DNA from: an uncultured beta proteobacterium
Lineage (GTDB): Bacteria; Pseudomonadota; Gammaproteobacteria; Burkholderiales; Burkholderiaceae_C
DNA: 44,060 nucleotides
Assembly (NCBI GenBank): GCA_903864505.1
Contig: CAIPGC010000126.1
Coordinates: 1 to 44,060, forward strand
Reading direction: 5' to 3'
Every line of letters starts with the position of its first letter. The first letter of the stretch is position 1. Shown here piece by piece: positions 26,729 to 36,466 of this stretch. A program made the translations under genes and the position numbers. A model generated the notes under the pieces. The model saw only the letters and a program-made list of their open reading frames with translations, ran no database searches and was not told the origin of the DNA.

Positions 26729-26756
26729 AAAGCGGACCCAAAGGCCCGCTTTATTC
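26729..26756. terminator. Bidirectional terminator between DUF192 gene and sodB
   Basis: AAAGCGG-ACCCAAAGGC-CCGCTTT gives a 7-bp outer stem and a short inner GG/CC stem after one mismatch. TTTATTC follows on the plus strand and TTTGTTC on the minus strand. The placement between two convergent stop codons supports the role. Confidence 0.65.
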
Positions 26757-26774
26757 TCCGGGAAAGCAGCAACG

Positions 26775-27356
26775 TCAGGCGAAATTGGCTTCGGCAAAAC
26801 TCCAGTTCACCAACTTCTCCAGATAGGTTTCCACAAACTTGGGGCGCAGGTTGCGGTAATCGATGTAGTAGGCGTGTTCCCACACATCCACCGTCAATAG
26901 GGCTTTGTCTGCTGTTGTCAAAGGGGTGCCAGCGGCACCCATATTCACAATGTCAACAGAGCCATCGGGCTTTTTCACCAGCCAAGTCCAGCCAGACCCA
27001 AAATTGGCAACCGCAGACTTGACGAACGCTTCTTTGAAGGCCCCGTAACTGCCCCACTTGGCCTGGATCGCTGCGCCCAGTGCACCAGCGGGCTCTCCGC
27101 CACCTTGGGGCTTCATGCAATTCCAGAAAAAAGTGTGATTCCAGATTTGGGCCGCGTTGTTGTATACACCGCCGCTGGCCTTCTTGATGATTTCTTCAAG
27201 GGGCATGTTCTCGAAATCTGTACCCTTTTGCAGGTTATTGAGGTTCACCACATAAGCGTTGTGGTGTTTGCCATGGTGAAACTCCAAAGTCTCCTTTGAA
27301 TAGACGGGGGCCAAGGCATCAATGGCGTAGGGCAGTGCGGGCAGGGTATGTTCCAT
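26775..27356 (-). CDS. sodB: Superoxide dismutase (Fe-type)
   Basis: SodB converts superoxide to oxygen and hydrogen peroxide in the cytoplasm. The 193-residue protein has the metal ligands His in [12 protein letters not shown], His in [11 protein letters not shown], and Asp and His in [14 protein letters not shown]. The segment [12 protein letters not shown] with its preceding Gln is typical of iron enzymes, whereas manganese enzymes take their Gln from further downstream. Length and start are normal for the family; AGGATTTC precedes the ATG. It lies 42 bases downstream of xseA on the same strand. Confidence 0.95.
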   Translation of the reverse strand: MEHTLPALPYAIDALAPVYSKETLEFHHGKHHNAYVVNLNNLQKGTDFENMPLEEIIKKASGGVYNNAAQIWNHTFFWNCMKPQGGGEPAGALGAAIQAKWGSYGAFKEAFVKSAVANFGSGWTWLVKKPDGSVDIVNMGAAGTPLTTADKALLTVDVWEHAYYIDYRNLRPKFVETYLEKLVNWSFAEANFA

Positions 27357-27398
27357 GAAATCCTCTGAATAGTTTGCAAAAACGGATAATTGTAGAAA

Positions 27399-28688
27399 CT
27401 AATTGGAATTGGCGCTCAGCACGGACAAGCCAACCACACCATCGACAAGGGTTGCTGTCAGCGTTTGGCCAACACTGGCTTGTGCCACGCTCCCAACGGC
27501 TTTGCCACGTGCATCTGTGAGCCAGGCGTAACCTCGCTTGAGCACGAACGTCGGATCGAGCAGCCGGAGCCGCAAATCGGCGCGATCCAAACGACCTGAC
27601 ACGCTCTGTATGCGGTGCCGGGTAGCAATACGCAAATCATCGGGACTACGCTCCAGCACGACGCGCTTCATTTGTAGGGCAGAACCCACAGCAGCGCGCA
27701 AACGCTGTTGCTTAGATTCCAACCGCAGGCACTGCCTCGCTGACAGACTCGACGGCCGGCCGAGGCGGTTGGCAATGCCATCGAGCCGCTGCGCGCGCTG
27801 ATCGATCCGGCGCACCACGGATGCACGCAAACGCATTTCCAGATTGTCCAGGGCTGCTAGCCAGAAGTGCGTGGGCTGACACACCAGTTCGGCGGCGGCG
27901 GTTGGTGTGGGTGCCCGAACATCGGCCACGAAGTCTGCGATGGTGAAGTCTGTCTCATGACCGACCCCGCTGATAACGGGCACAGGACTCTCGGCAATGG
28001 TACGCGCCAGCGCTTCATCGTTGTATGCCCACAGGTCCTCGATGGACCCACCACCACGCACCAGCAAGACGACATCCATGGAAGTCGACCCTTCACCAGC
28101 CAATGCGTACAGTTGCCGCAAGGCAGTCATCAATTCTCTTGGAGCATTCTCACCTTGCACCGATGCAGGCGCCACCGTCACGGCAATATGTGGTACTCGC
28201 CGCTGCAGTGCTGTTACCACGTCATGCAACGCGGCAGCACCCAGCGAAGTGACCACCCCGATTCCACTTGGAAACAGCGGCAACTGACGCTTTCGGCCGG
28301 TCTCAAACAAGCCTTCTTGCGCCAGCTTGGCCTTTAACCGTAGAAACTCCTCGTACAGTACACCCTGCCCTGAAGGACGCATGCTTTCCACCACCAGTTG
28401 CAATTCCCCGCGCGGCTCGTACACTGCAACGCGACCGCGCACCTCGACCCGTGCCCCATCGCCAGGAACAAACTTGAGTTGGGCCGCCGAGCGTCGGAAC
28501 ATTGCACAGCGGAGCTGTCCAGATTCATCCTTAAGTGAAAAATAGCAGTGCCCGCTGGCTGCCCGCGAAAATCCGGTGATCTCACCTCCGACGCTGACCG
28601 GGTTAAATCGCGCATCCAGCGCGTCGGCGATCGCGCGGCAGAGTGCGCCGACCGACCAAACGCCCAGAGTATTCGACAACTCAGTCAT
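27399..28688 (-). CDS. xseA: Exodeoxyribonuclease VII large subunit
   Basis: XseA forms with XseB a nuclease that degrades single-stranded DNA from both ends. The 429-residue protein has an N-terminal OB-fold (VGGEITGFSRAASGHCYFSL) and the catalytic core with GVVTSLGAAALHDVVTALQR, DVVLLVRGGGSIEDLWAYND and PVISGVGHETDFTIADFVAD. A long coiled-coil region (about 280-380) precedes the C-terminal segment LKRGYAWLTDARGK. xseB is not next to it. It is divergent from exbB across 128 bases. Confidence 0.95.
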   Translation of the reverse strand: MTELSNTLGVWSVGALCRAIADALDARFNPVSVGGEITGFSRAASGHCYFSLKDESGQLRCAMFRRSAAQLKFVPGDGARVEVRGRVAVYEPRGELQLVVESMRPSGQGVLYEEFLRLKAKLAQEGLFETGRKRQLPLFPSGIGVVTSLGAAALHDVVTALQRRVPHIAVTVAPASVQGENAPRELMTALRQLYALAGEGSTSMDVVLLVRGGGSIEDLWAYNDEALARTIAESPVPVISGVGHETDFTIADFVADVRAPTPTAAAELVCQPTHFWLAALDNLEMRLRASVVRRIDQRAQRLDGIANRLGRPSSLSARQCLRLESKQQRLRAAVGSALQMKRVVLERSPDDLRIATRHRIQSVSGRLDRADLRLRLLDPTFVLKRGYAWLTDARGKAVGSVAQASVGQTLTATLVDGVVGLSVLSANSN

Positions 28689-28816
28689 ACTGTTTGCGGC
28701 CCAAGCTTACAAAGAAGAGTAGATTCAACGTGGAAGCTCCGGTGTGTCGTAAAAGTCATCGCCAAGCCAAGGCTGCGCCATAATCGCACCGCACACCAAT
28801 TGCGCGGAGCGTTCAT

Positions 28817-29452
28817 TTGTTTTCGATCATACAAGCCGTCGGCTGGACCATCTGGCCTCTCATTGCCTGCTCGGTACTGGCATTGGCCATTGTCATAGAA
28901 CGTTTTGTCAGCCTGAAAAGCAGCAAGATCGCCCCGCCACGTTTGCTGGATGAAGTGATTGGAGTCACACGCTCAGGAATACCGGCACCCGACGTAGTCT
29001 CGCAACTCGAACTGAATTCGGCGCTGGGTGAAGTTCTCGCTAGCGGCTTGCGCGCGCTGAACGCGGATCCGCGCTGCAGCGAAGAAGACCTTCGTGCCAC
29101 GATGGAGGGGGCAGGACGGGTTGTTGCCCACCGGCTAGATCGTTACCTGAGTGCATTGGGCACCATCGCATCGGCTGCACCCTTGATGGGGCTCTTTGGT
29201 ACAGTGGTTGGGATGATTGAAATCTTCGGCTCCCAGTCCCCGGGCACTGCGACCGGCGGCAATCCGGCGCAGCTTGCGCACGGAATATCGATTGCGCTTT
29301 ACAACACCGCCTTCGGCTTGATGGTCGCCATTCCGTCGCTAATTTTCTGGCGCTATTTTCGGGGACAGGTGGATGCGTATTTGCTTACCCTTGAGCTCTC
29401 GTCCGAACGCCTGGCCCGCCATCTCAAAGCGGTTCGCCGCAAGCATTCATGA
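28817..29452 (+). CDS. exbB: ExbB/TolQ/MotA-family proton channel protein
   Basis: The 211-residue inner-membrane protein has three hydrophobic segments: about residues 10-30 (IWPLIACSVLALAIVI), then 113-135 and 158-180. The core AAPLMGLFGTVVGMIEIFG and the third helix GISIALYNTAFGLMVAIPSL are diagnostic. It starts with TTG; GCGGAGC precedes it. With ExbD it forms the proton-driven motor that energises TonB-dependent uptake, or a Tol-like function. No tonB follows. The gene opens the exbB-exbD-lpxK-Trm112-kdsB-adk cluster and overlaps exbD as ATGA. Confidence 0.9.
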   Translation: MFSIIQAVGWTIWPLIACSVLALAIVIERFVSLKSSKIAPPRLLDEVIGVTRSGIPAPDVVSQLELNSALGEVLASGLRALNADPRCSEEDLRATMEGAGRVVAHRLDRYLSALGTIASAAPLMGLFGTVVGMIEIFGSQSPGTATGGNPAQLAHGISIALYNTAFGLMVAIPSLIFWRYFRGQVDAYLLTLELSSERLARHLKAVRRKHS

Positions 29453-29877
29453 ATTTCCGCCGCAGCAGCCGTGACGAACCAGAGATCAATCTGATCCCGT
29501 TCATTGACGTCTTGCTGGTCGTGCTTATTTTTTTGATGCTCTCAACCACCTACAGCAAGTTCACGGAAATGCAGCTCAAGCTGCCGGTGGCGGACACCGA
29601 TGTGCAGCGTGATTACCCCAAGGAACTGATTGTCGCGGTCAGTGCCGACGGTGCCTACAGTGTCAATCGCATCCCCGTGGTCGGACGCGGACTCGACAGC
29701 ATTTCGACCGCGCTGATCGAGGGCGCGAAGGCGGGCAAAGAGTCCGTGGTGATCATCAGTGCCGATGCCAACGCAAAGCATCAGGCCGTCGTCACAGTGA
29801 TGGAAGCAGCGCGTCGTTCGGGTTTGAACCAGATTACCTTTGCTACCCAATCCTCCAGCCAGTCGGGTGGCCACTAG
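29449..29877 (+). CDS. exbD: ExbD/TolR-family biopolymer transport protein
   Basis: The 142-residue protein has a short cytoplasmic N-terminus, a single membrane helix (INLIPFIDVLLVVLIFLMLS, about residues 14-33) and a periplasmic domain. The membrane Asp of F-I-D-V-L-L-V is the residue that carries protons in ExbD/TolR. It partners with ExbB, encoded immediately upstream with overlapping stop and start. lpxK starts four bases after its stop codon. Confidence 0.93.
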   Translation: MNFRRSSRDEPEINLIPFIDVLLVVLIFLMLSTTYSKFTEMQLKLPVADTDVQRDYPKELIVAVSADGAYSVNRIPVVGRGLDSISTALIEGAKAGKESVVIISADANAKHQAVVTVMEAARRSGLNQITFATQSSSQSGGH

Positions 29878-29881
29878 AGCG

Positions 29882-30949
29882 ATGCAGGAGAACTCAACGC
29901 TGCAAGGCGTGCTGGTTGATGCCTGGTCAGCGCGTGGCGTGCTCGCCTGCGCACTCTGGCCGCTTTCATGGATATATCGCGCCTTGATTGCGCTGAGGCG
30001 CCATCTTTATCGATGGGGCTGGCTTGCCACGCGGCGTGTCGATGCCATGGTTATCGTGGTCGGCAATGTAGTCGCTGGCGGTGTAGGTAAGACGCCCACC
30101 GTGACCGCTGTAGTCAAGCATCTGCAGCAGGAAAACTATCAGGTGGGCATTGTGTCGCGCGGCTACGGTCGCGCCAGTACCACATGCCTCGAAGTAGGGG
30201 TGGACTCGACCGCCGATGAGGTGGGCGACGAGCCGCTGATGCTACGGCAGGCCACCGAGGTGCCGGTCTTTGTAGACCGCAACCGGCATGCCGCCGCGCA
30301 GGCTCTGCTGAACCGGTATCCGCATACTCAGATCATCGTATGTGACGACGGCCTGCAGCATTACGGTTTGTCCCGCGACCTGGAAATTTGTGTGTTTGAT
30401 GACCGGGGATGCGGAAACGGCTGGCTGCTCCCGGCCGGCCCATTGCGCGAACCCTGGCCCCGCCAGGCATTGCCTCAAGTTGGACAGGCAGACGAACGCT
30501 TGCTGGCACTTCACACCGGAAGTCGGCCTGCCTTTGCTGGATACAGGGCTCAACGCACCCTCGGTTCGGTGGCAATTCACAGCGATGGATCCACCGTTCC
30601 CATTGAAACCCTGCATTCGCCCAGTACCAGCCCCCTGCTGGCACTGGCCGGTATTGGGCAACCAGAAATCTTTTTTTCCATGTTGCGCGCGCTTAAGATT
30701 CCGCTGGCACGCACCTTGCCACTTCCGGACCACTATAACTTTAATAGCATGTCACGCAGTGTATACGAGGGATACAGGATTATTTGCACTGAGAAAGATG
30801 CGTTGAAATTGTGGCGAATCGCACCCGACGCGCTCGCCATCCCCCTTTTATTTCAGGTAGATGCCGAGTTCTTCAACGCGCTGGATGCACAGGTTACAAG
30901 CCACTTTGCAGCAAAGTTATCATCGACCCATGGACACAAAATTACTTGA
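29882..30949 (+). CDS. lpxK: Tetraacyldisaccharide 4'-kinase
   Basis: LpxK phosphorylates the 4' position of the lipid A disaccharide precursor at the inner membrane. The 355-residue protein has an N-terminal amphipathic or membrane region ([20 protein letters not shown]), Walker [14 protein letters not shown] near residues 63-75, and [21 protein letters not shown] late [11 protein letters not shown] segment is typical of the family. The ATG at 29882 is chosen since it follows exbD closely and the N-terminus matches. The gene overlaps the start of the Trm112 gene by 20 bases. Confidence 0.94.
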   Translation: MQENSTLQGVLVDAWSARGVLACALWPLSWIYRALIALRRHLYRWGWLATRRVDAMVIVVGNVVAGGVGKTPTVTAVVKHLQQENYQVGIVSRGYGRASTTCLEVGVDSTADEVGDEPLMLRQATEVPVFVDRNRHAAAQALLNRYPHTQIIVCDDGLQHYGLSRDLEICVFDDRGCGNGWLLPAGPLREPWPRQALPQVGQADERLLALHTGSRPAFAGYRAQRTLGSVAIHSDGSTVPIETLHSPSTSPLLALAGIGQPEIFFSMLRALKIPLARTLPLPDHYNFNSMSRSVYEGYRIICTEKDALKLWRIAPDALAIPLLFQVDAEFFNALDAQVTSHFAAKLSSTHGHKIT

Positions 30950-31112
30950 ACTTCTCGTTTGCCCCGTGACCAAGGGACCTCTGGAGTACGACCACGACAA
31001 GCAGGAACTGACCTCGCGCAGTGCACGCCTGGCCTATCCGGTTCGCGACGGCATCCCGGTGCTGCTGGAAAATGAGGCGCGTCCCATGTCGGACAGCGAA
31101 TTGGGGTTGTAA
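30930..31112 (+). CDS. Trm112 family protein
   Basis: The 60-residue protein begins [20 protein letters not shown] and contains [20 protein letters not shown], the Trm112/YcaR fold. Only one of the zinc-type cysteines is kept, as in many bacterial members. The ATG at 30930 is inside the lpxK reading frame. It is regularly found between lpxK and kdsB in proteobacteria; its bacterial function is not settled, though a link to the lipopolysaccharide pathway is suggested by its place. Confidence 0.9.
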   Translation: MDTKLLELLVCPVTKGPLEYDHDKQELTSRSARLAYPVRDGIPVLLENEARPMSDSELGL

Positions 31113-31123
31113 CCGGGCAGCCC

Positions 31124-31894
31124 ATGTCGTATACCGTATTGATCCCGGCACGGCTTGCTTCCACCCGCTTGCCCAACAAACCCTTGGCGGACCTGTGCGG
31201 TGCGCCCATGGTGGTTCGGGTCGCACAACGGGTGCGCGCAGGCGTGGCAGCATCGACCCGTATCGTGGTGGCGGGTGACCATTCGTCCATCGTTGATGCC
31301 TGCCATGCGCACGGCTTTGACGCGGTTCTTACCCGCCAAGACCACCCCTCGGGCAGCGACCGTCTTGCCGAAGCCAGCATGCTGCTCGGTCTGCAGCCGG
31401 ATGACATCGTTGTTAACGTGCAGGGTGACGAACCGCTGATCAACCCCGAGCTGGTACAAGCGGTGGCCGAGGTATTGCACCTCCACCCCGCTGCCAGCAT
31501 GGGTACGGCTGCCCATGCCATTGACAATGTGGCCGACTTTGTCAGTCCCAATGTGGTGAAGGTGGTGACGGATTCTGTGGGAATGGCACTCTACTTCAGT
31601 CGCGCACCGATTGCCTGGTGGCGCGACGGTTTTATTCATGGTGTTCAGTCCCTGCCACAGCCTGCGCCGCTGCGCCACATTGGCATCTACTCCTACCGGG
31701 TCGGCTTCCTGCAACAGTTCCCTTGCCTGACACAAGCACCGATTGAGGTCACTGAGGCGCTGGAACAACTGCGCGCGCTGTGGCATGGCTACCAGATTGC
31801 GGTACATATAAGCCACGAAAGTCCAGGTCCCGGTGTGGACACCCCGCAAGACCTTGAACGGGTTCGCGCACTGTTTGCCACATCATCGTTGTAA
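31124..31894 (+). CDS. kdsB: 3-deoxy-manno-octulosonate cytidylyltransferase
   Basis: KdsB makes CMP-Kdo for attachment of Kdo to lipid A. The 256-residue protein has the nucleotide-binding N-terminus [20 protein letters not shown], the motif [19 protein letters not shown] and [13 protein letters not shown], all typical. [15 protein letters not shown] and the tail [14 protein letters not shown] are also family features. It is 11 bases downstream of the Trm112 gene and about 110 bases before adk. Confidence 0.95.
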   Translation: MSYTVLIPARLASTRLPNKPLADLCGAPMVVRVAQRVRAGVAASTRIVVAGDHSSIVDACHAHGFDAVLTRQDHPSGSDRLAEASMLLGLQPDDIVVNVQGDEPLINPELVQAVAEVLHLHPAASMGTAAHAIDNVADFVSPNVVKVVTDSVGMALYFSRAPIAWWRDGFIHGVQSLPQPAPLRHIGIYSYRVGFLQQFPCLTQAPIEVTEALEQLRALWHGYQIAVHISHESPGPGVDTPQDLERVRALFATSSL

Positions 31895-32004
31895 GCGGAA
31901 CACACTTGCTGCCGTGCTATTCTCCAACGAACAGCAATTTGTAGTCCGGAACGAACCTTTTTCTTCGGGCTGCTGTGCATTGATTTTTGTACTTACCGAG
32001 GTAA

Positions 32005-32664
<660 letters not shown>

Positions 32665-32708
32665 AAGCGAAGTCGATTCGCACTCTTTCGGTGCGATACG
32701 GAAGCACT

Positions 32709-34109
32709 TCAGTACCGCGCGCTACCTGGGGTGCGCGGAAATGGAATGACATCACGCACGTTGGTCAGACCAGTGACGTAAGCCACCGTGCGTTCGAAAC
32801 CCAGCCCAAACCCTGCGTGGGGAACTGATCCATATCGGCGCAAGTCCCGATACCAGCCGTACGCGTTTTTGTCCAGACCCGTAGACTGAAGGCGCGCATC
32901 AAGCACACCAAGGCGCTCTTCGCGCTGACTACCTCCGATGATCTCGCCAATACCGGGAGCCAGGACATCCATCGCCGCCACCGTTTTTTCATCATCGTTG
33001 AGCCGCATGTAAAACGCTTTAATTTCCTTCGGATAGTTCATGAGCACAACCGGACCACCCACGTGCCGCTCCGCAAGGTAGCGCTCATGCTCGCTCTGCA
33101 AGTCAATGCCCCACTTCACAGGGTATTCGAACCGGTGAGCGGACTTCTCAAGAACACTGATCGCCTCGGTGTAATCCATTCGCACAAACTGACGGTCGAC
33201 GATACTTTGCAACTTGGCAATCAGACCTTTCTCTATGCGGTCATCAAAAAAGGCCATGTCGTCGGGACGCTCGGCAAGCACGGCCTTAAAAATGTACTTC
33301 AGAAGCGCCTCAGCCAGGTCCGCATCCGATGAAAGATCGGCAAACGCGATTTCCGGTTCGACCATCCAGAATTCGGCCAGATGGCGACTGGTATTGGAAT
33401 TCTCCGCGCGAAATGTAGGACCAAACGTGTACACCTTCGACAATGCCATGCAATAGGTTTCCACATTCAACTGCCCTGAAACGGTCAGGAAAGCCTCACG
33501 ACCGAAAAAATCCTGTGAAAAATCCACTTTCCCATCGGAAGTTCTGGGAGGGTTCAGTGCATCCAGTGTCGAGACACGAAAGAGTTCACCGGCGCCCTCG
33601 GCATCGGAAGCGGTAATGATCGGCGTATTAACCCAGAGAAACTCGTTTTCGCTGAAAAACCGGTGGATGGCCATGGCCAGCGTGTGACGCACCCGCGCAC
33701 TCGCACCAATCACGTTGGTGCGTGGACGCAAGTGCGCAACCTCGCGAAGAAACTCCATGGAATGTGGCTTGGGCTGAATGGGATAGGTGTCGGGATCTTC
33801 AACCCATCCCACAACGTGCAGTTCAATCGCCTGCATCTCGAATGGTTGCCCAGCATTAGGCGAAGGGACGATCATCCCAGTAGCCTCGACAGCGCAGCCT
33901 GCGGTCAGTTTATGGACTTCACTGGTGTAATTTCCCAGCGAAGCCGCGGCCACTACCTGCACCGGATGAAAGCACGAGCCGTCAGACACGTGGACAAAAG
34001 ACATGCCGGCTTTGGAATCGCGGCGGGTCCGAACCCAGCCGCGCAAGGTTACGGGGGAATCGGCGGGTGCTCGCCCAGAAAGTATGGCGTGGCAGGAAAG
34101 CGATTTCAT
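32709..34109 (-). CDS. asnS: Asparaginyl-tRNA synthetase
   Basis: The 466-residue class II synthetase has an N-terminal OB-fold anticodon-binding domain ([20 protein letters not shown]). The catalytic domain has motif 2 [20 protein letters not shown] and motif 3 [20 protein letters not shown]. The A-E-N-S-N-T sequence separates AsnRS from AspRS. It charges tRNA-Asn directly. It is convergent with adk and divergent from lexA. No strong Shine-Dalgarno sequence is seen before the ATG. Confidence 0.95.
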   Translation of the reverse strand: MKSLSCHAILSGRAPADSPVTLRGWVRTRRDSKAGMSFVHVSDGSCFHPVQVVAAASLGNYTSEVHKLTAGCAVEATGMIVPSPNAGQPFEMQAIELHVVGWVEDPDTYPIQPKPHSMEFLREVAHLRPRTNVIGASARVRHTLAMAIHRFFSENEFLWVNTPIITASDAEGAGELFRVSTLDALNPPRTSDGKVDFSQDFFGREAFLTVSGQLNVETYCMALSKVYTFGPTFRAENSNTSRHLAEFWMVEPEIAFADLSSDADLAEALLKYIFKAVLAERPDDMAFFDDRIEKGLIAKLQSIVDRQFVRMDYTEAISVLEKSAHRFEYPVKWGIDLQSEHERYLAERHVGGPVVLMNYPKEIKAFYMRLNDDEKTVAAMDVLAPGIGEIIGGSQREERLGVLDARLQSTGLDKNAYGWYRDLRRYGSVPHAGFGLGFERTVAYVTGLTNVRDVIPFPRTPGSARY

Positions 34110-34257
34110 AGGTGAGCCCGTTCGGTGGTGGTAGGAAATTTTACCGCCGCCTTAAACCACACTCACGCGAGGGTTGAGAACCAATCGGCCCAGATTTCCC
34201 GGGATACCGCCCCAATCACGGTTGAAATCTCAAAAAACACTTGCAAACAAATTAAAA

Positions 34258-34273
34258 CTGGTTAAAAATACAG
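34258..34273. promoter_or_regulatory. LexA (SOS) box 1 upstream of lexA
   Basis: CTGG-TTAAAAAT-ACAG matches the CTGT-N8-ACAG consensus with one mismatch. It lies three bases upstream of a second, perfect box, a tandem arrangement that points to cooperative autoregulation. Confidence 0.7.
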
Positions 34274-34276
34274 TCA

Positions 34277-34292
34277 CTGTATGCCGCAACAG
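34277..34292. promoter_or_regulatory. LexA (SOS) box 2 upstream of lexA
   Basis: CTGT-ATGCCGCA-ACAG is a perfect CTGT-N8-ACAG SOS box, 46 bases before the lexA start codon. It is the expected target of LexA itself. Confidence 0.88.
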
Positions 34293-34338
34293 TGTGTACA
34301 GGCCAACAGTCGACCGGGTCCAACCCCAAGGAGTCAGA

Positions 34339-35013
34339 ATGTTAGAGAGTCCCAAACTCACCGCACGACAGCAACAAATTCTTGACCTCATTCAAAGTGC
34401 CATCTCACGTACCGGCGCACCGCCCACCCGCGCAGAAATAGCCAATGAACTGGGTTTCAAATCCGCTAACGCAGCGGAAGAGCATCTCCAGGCACTGGCT
34501 CGCAAAGGCGTCATTGAGTTGGTAAGTGGCACGTCTCGCGGAATTCGCCTTAAAAGCGAAGTTCTGCGGTCCATCAACGAATCACGATTCAAACAATTCT
34601 CCCTACCTCTGCCGGGGCTGGCCCAACTGGCGCTTCCTTTGATCGGTCGTGTAGCTGCAGGTTCGCCCATCCTTGCCCAGGAGCATGTAGATCAAACATA
34701 CTACGTGGAAAACAGCCTGTTTCAGCGTCAACCCGATTACCTGCTCAAGGTACGAGGAATGTCCATGCGTGATGCCGGGATCATGGACGGGGACCTGCTG
34801 GCCGTTCAGGCAACAAAGGATGCAAAAAATGGGCAAATTGTGGTGGCACGTCTTGGTGACGAAGTAACAGTCAAGCGTTTTCGACGCAACAAGCATCTGA
34901 TTGAACTGCACCCGGAAAACCCGGACTTCCAAACTATTGTGGTGGAACCGGGCGAACCCTTTGAAATCGAAGGCCTTGCGGTCGGACTGATTCGCAACAC
35001 CATGCTGATGTAA
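34339..35013 (+). CDS. lexA: SOS-response transcriptional repressor LexA
   Basis: The 224-residue repressor has an N-terminal winged helix ([20 protein letters not shown] and [20 protein letters not shown]). The cleavage site Ala-Gly lies in [12 protein letters not shown] at about residue 115. The latent serine-protease dyad is Ser in [12 protein letters not shown] and Lys in [11 protein letters not shown]. RecA-stimulated self-cleavage releases SOS genes. The ATG at 34339, behind AAGGAG, is the family start; the longer ORF runs through the SOS boxes and is not real. A small unknown gene follows 21 bases later. Confidence 0.97.
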   Translation: MLESPKLTARQQQILDLIQSAISRTGAPPTRAEIANELGFKSANAAEEHLQALARKGVIELVSGTSRGIRLKSEVLRSINESRFKQFSLPLPGLAQLALPLIGRVAAGSPILAQEHVDQTYYVENSLFQRQPDYLLKVRGMSMRDAGIMDGDLLAVQATKDAKNGQIVVARLGDEVTVKRFRRNKHLIELHPENPDFQTIVVEPGEPFEIEGLAVGLIRNTMLM

Positions 35014-35034
35014 ACCCTCCACTTCAAAAGCCCT

Positions 35035-35367
35035 ATGAACATCGCGCTCATTGCCAAGCTGTACGCCCTGGTGCCATTGCACCAGTTACTCCAAAAATGG
35101 ACAGCCCCAACGCACCCTGCCCCGCAAGCGGAAATGGTGCAGCACTCTTGTCTGCGACAAAACGCTACTAAATTTGTAGCTGTCAAGGCAAACTGTACGG
35201 GCGTTGTTGCCAAGAATCACACAAAGATGCGACCGCTTCGTGTAGTGCGCGTGGTGGAAGCTGGTCAACACAGGTCGAGTGTGGGTCGTATGGTTATATC
35301 CGGCCGAATGGCCGACGTCTGCGCTGAACTCGACCGGCTTGCGGCACGCGAGACTGCCCTAGTCTGA
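35035..35367 (+). CDS. Small conserved protein of unknown function, downstream of lexA
   Basis: The 110-residue ORF begins 21 bases after lexA. The C-terminal half, LRVVRVVEAGQHRSSVGRMV followed by ISGRMADVCAELDRLAA, looks like a conserved compact domain; I recall similar proteins behind lexA in related genera, but cannot search. The N-terminal half is low in recognisable features, and its bases 35164-35203 match a dispersed repeat, so the repeat may have altered or lengthened the protein. No signal peptide is certain. Position suggests possible SOS co-regulation with lexA, since no terminator separates them. Confidence 0.6.
   Translation: MNIALIAKLYALVPLHQLLQKWTAPTHPAPQAEMVQHSCLRQNATKFVAVKANCTGVVAKNHTKMRPLRVVRVVEAGQHRSSVGRMVISGRMADVCAELDRLAARETALV
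35164..35203 (+). repeat. Dispersed repeat copy B inside the small gene after lexA
   Basis: GCTACTAAATTTGTAGCTGT plus the next 20 bases ending ACTGTACGGGCG. Its first 20 bases contain a short palindrome around AAATTT (GCTAC...GTAGC). It aligns without gaps over 40 bases with the copy in the livH region. Confidence 0.5.
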
Positions 35368-35425
35368 AGGGCACCCTATTGCCCCTGCTTACTGCCGGCG
35401 TCCCGATGCCGTTTGGCAAGGCACA

Positions 35426-36442
35426 ATGTCGCATATGAATATTGTGATTTTGGATGACTATCAGGATGCTGTTCGCAAGCTGGAATGCGCCGTAAAATTG
35501 GAAAGTTACCAGGCCAAGGTTTACACCAATACGGTGAAAGGCCTGGGACAACTCTCGATACGGCTAAGGGATGCTGATGTTGTGGTACTAATTCGTGAGC
35601 GAACTCACATTAGCAGAGCATTAATTGAAAAGCTTCCCAAGCTCAAGCTCCTTTCACAAACCGGGCGCGTGGGCAGCCATGTGGACGTGCAAGCCTGCAC
35701 CGATCGTGGTATCGCCGTAGCCGAGGGAGCGGGATCAGCGCTGGCCCCGGCAGAGCTCACGTGGGCATTGGTAATGGCGGCCATGCGCAGAATTCCCCAA
35801 TACGTCGGCAATCTCAAGCACGGAGCGTGGCAACAATCGGGCTTGAAGGTCGCATCCATGCCTCCAAATTTTGGCCTCGGTAGCCTGCTGCACGGCAAGA
35901 TTTTGGGAATCTGGGGCTACGGCCGCATTGGACAGCTCGTGGCCGGTTATGGCAAAGCTTTTGGCATGCAAGTAATCATCTGGGGAAGCGAATCGTCACG
36001 GCAAAGAGCCCAGCAAGAAGGCTACGCTACCGCGCAAAACCGGGAAGCCTTTTTTAGCCAGAGCGACGTGCTCTCACTTCATCTTAGGTTATCCGAGACA
36101 TCCATGGGAGTGGTAGGACCCGCTGACCTTGCACGCATGAAGTCCACCGCTCTTCTGGTGAATACTTCGCGTGCAGAATTGATTGAAGCGGATGCCTTGA
36201 TCAGCGCACTCAACCGGGGGCATCCGGGCATGGCAGCAGTCGATGTATTTGAGACTGAACCGATTTTGCAGGGACACGCACTGCTTCGCCTGGAAAACTG
36301 TATTTGCACACCGCACATCGGCTACGTGGAGCAGTCGAACTATGAGTCCTACTTTGGCTCCGCGTTTGACAATGTGATCAACTTCATAAAAGGCACGCCT
36401 ACCAACATCATCAACCCAGGCGCCTTGCAAGTGCGAAGGTAG
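35426..36442 (+). CDS. D-2-hydroxyacid dehydrogenase family protein
   Basis: The 338-residue NAD-dependent enzyme has the Rossmann motif GIWGYGRIGQLVAGYG at about residues 154-169. The catalytic residues are Arg in LLVNTSRAELIEADAL, Glu in AVDVFETEPILQ and His in CTPHIGYVEQSN. The usual substrate-binding loop reads SQTGRVGSHVDVQACTDRG, a variant seen in uncharacterised phosphoglycerate-dehydrogenase-like proteins. The substrate is unknown. AAGG lies four bases before the ATG at 35426. It is convergent with the fimV-like gene. Confidence 0.85.
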   Translation: MSHMNIVILDDYQDAVRKLECAVKLESYQAKVYTNTVKGLGQLSIRLRDADVVVLIRERTHISRALIEKLPKLKLLSQTGRVGSHVDVQACTDRGIAVAEGAGSALAPAELTWALVMAAMRRIPQYVGNLKHGAWQQSGLKVASMPPNFGLGSLLHGKILGIWGYGRIGQLVAGYGKAFGMQVIIWGSESSRQRAQQEGYATAQNREAFFSQSDVLSLHLRLSETSMGVVGPADLARMKSTALLVNTSRAELIEADALISALNRGHPGMAAVDVFETEPILQGHALLRLENCICTPHIGYVEQSNYESYFGSAFDNVINFIKGTPTNIINPGALQVRR

Positions 36443-36466
36443 CATACGCAATCAATGTGGCGCGAG

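Noticed and set aside
30731-30785. Possible repeat copy in lpxK (ACTATAACTTTAATAGCATG)
   Set aside because: About half the positions match, but the encoded [11 protein letters not shown]...ICTEKDA region fits ordinary LpxK, so the likeness is probably chance.
34174-34338. 55-residue extension of LexA
   Set aside because: It runs through both SOS boxes and has no family counterpart.
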